In this document: in pieces, positions 63,423-64,000 of the stretch | How positions within the stretch are numbered: the stretch's first letter is position 1 | How the letters are laid out: every line of letters begins with the position of its first letter | Assembly (NCBI GenBank): GCA_965221215.1 | Contig: OZ244872.1 | Span: 1,240,001-1,304,000 of the forward strand | Length of the DNA: 64,000 bases | Reading direction: 5' to 3' | From: Aldehydirespirator sp965221215 | GTDB lineage: Bacteria > Actinomycetota > Acidimicrobiia > Acidimicrobiales > Aldehydirespiratoraceae | Notes under the pieces: model-generated | The model's database searches: none | Told to the model about the DNA's origin: nothing | Seen by the model: the letters and a program-made list of their open reading frames with translations, nothing else | Program-made: the position numbers and the translations under genes

Positions 63423-64000
63423 TAGTTGATTCTGCGGCGCTTCATCTCCACGAAAGGCAGGTCGACCACCCGGGCCAGCACTTCGCCGGAGACCTTCCTG
63501 CCGCGGCCGTCATGGATCTGCCAGGTGAGCGTCACCTCGTCTCCCACCGCCACTTCGGGCGACTCGAGGTGGGCGAAGCCGATCATGGTCTCCAGCACCG
63601 GGCTCCAGCACATCGAGGTGGCGAACCCCGCGACGGCACCGTCGGCGAGGATGTCGGAGTTGAAATGGCGGTGCAGTCTCGGGCTCAGGAACGGGGGCGT
63701 TTCTGCGCTCTCGTAGACCGCCGCGATTCCGGCGGAGTCAATGTCCAAGCCCCTCATGACCTTGCCGGGGCGACCGCCGGCCGCTTCGGCTTCGAGGGCG
63801 CGCCGGCCCACGAAGTCGGTGTCGCGCCGGAGGTTGACCAGGCGGCCGAAGTTGAGCTCGGCGGGAGTGTGGAAATAGCGATCCTCGTCGAGGTAGGCGA
63901 ACTGCACCTGCGCGAACGGACCGGCCGGACGGTAGTCGACGCCGACGATCAGCATCCCGGCCTCGACCCGGGTGGCCGCCTGGGCCGCGTTGCCTATGGG
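63422..64000 (-). CDS. GcvT-family aminomethyltransferase-like protein, C-terminal part
   Basis: The frame runs off the window edge; 192 codons are visible. The segment has the GcvT-like core (ELNFGRLVNLRRDTDFVGRRAL) and the C-terminal barrel (VGDEVTLTWQIHDGRGRKVSGEVLARVVDLPF, quoted in part as GDEVTLTWQIHDGRGRKV). Members use tetrahydrofolate to accept one-carbon units, as in the glycine cleavage T-protein, dimethylglycine oxidase and several demethylases. The gene converges with the XRE-cupin gene. Its place beside three Rieske oxygenases makes a role in handling a methyl-derived C1 unit plausible but unproven. The start lies outside the window. Confidence 0.8.
   Translation of the reverse strand, partial: PIGNAAQAATRVEAGMLIVGVDYRPAGPFAQVQFAYLDEDRYFHTPAELNFGRLVNLRRDTDFVGRRALEAEAAGGRPGKVMRGLDIDSAGIAAVYESAETPPFLSPRLHRHFNSDILADGAVAGFATSMCWSPVLETMIGFAHLESPEVAVGDEVTLTWQIHDGRGRKVSGEVLARVVDLPFVEMKRRRIN

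Overview
The window is very GC-rich, gene-dense DNA with about 70 protein genes, no rRNA or tRNA that I can see, and no stretch over 300 bases without a gene or a described repeat. It looks like the chromosome of an actinobacterium. The main evidence is a complete Pup-proteasome locus (mpa/arc, dop, pup, prcB, prcA, pafA, pafB, pafC) followed by tatA, tatC and a helY-like helicase, an order known from actinobacteria such as mycobacteria. Class Acidimicrobiia is my best guess from the overall gene content, but this is inference.

Layout. 1-3351: tail of rapZ, then the glycolytic block gap-pgk-tpiA. 3413-7021: small membrane proteins, a ubiquitin-fold sulfur carrier with a TtuA-type tRNA thiolase, trmI and a membrane-anchored serine protease. 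7052-27528: a divergent ferredoxin, the proteasome locus interrupted by a four-gene amino-acid ABC operon (9430-15079), then lepB, a glycerophosphodiesterase, tatAC and the helicase. 27593-29416: a small accessory island with two divergent toxin-antitoxin modules and gene remnants. 29441-38563: mixed housekeeping genes (DAG-kinase-like protein, M20 amidohydrolase, two-domain ThyX-like protein, GNAT, Nudix, YqgE/AlgH, thiD, AlkB with a LexA-type box). 38571-47089 (mostly minus strand): a flavin disulfide reductase with an in-frame insertion, trpA, trpB, trpF, a J-domain protein, ygfZ, trpE and hisI. 47213-64000: an orphan antitoxin, then a catabolic region with three Rieske oxygenases, an SDR dehydrogenase, a BMP-type ABC importer, a three-subunit molybdenum hydroxylase, a ferredoxin, a GroES paralogue, an alpha/beta hydrolase, an XRE-cupin regulator and a GcvT-like protein.

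How the parts work together. Pup is deamidated by Dop, ligated by PafA, unfolded by Mpa and fed to the PrcAB core. PafB and PafC are WYL regulators of the DNA damage response, and an AlkB gene with a LexA-type operator lies in the same window. In the catabolic region, eleven genes from the Rieske gene at 61779 down to the Rieske gene at 49491 run in one direction with short gaps. They face a hydrolase and regulator pair across an operator-rich intergenic region. I infer uptake and oxidative breakdown, probably including demethylation, of a nitrogen heterocycle or N-methyl compound; the substrate is unknown.

The sequence also shows a recurrent promoter style, TAnnnT placed 6-8 bases before the start codon (leaderless transcripts), a dispersed GC-rich repeat family that enters the pgk and tpiA reading frames, and several paired direct repeats, four of them with a period of 69-72 bases.
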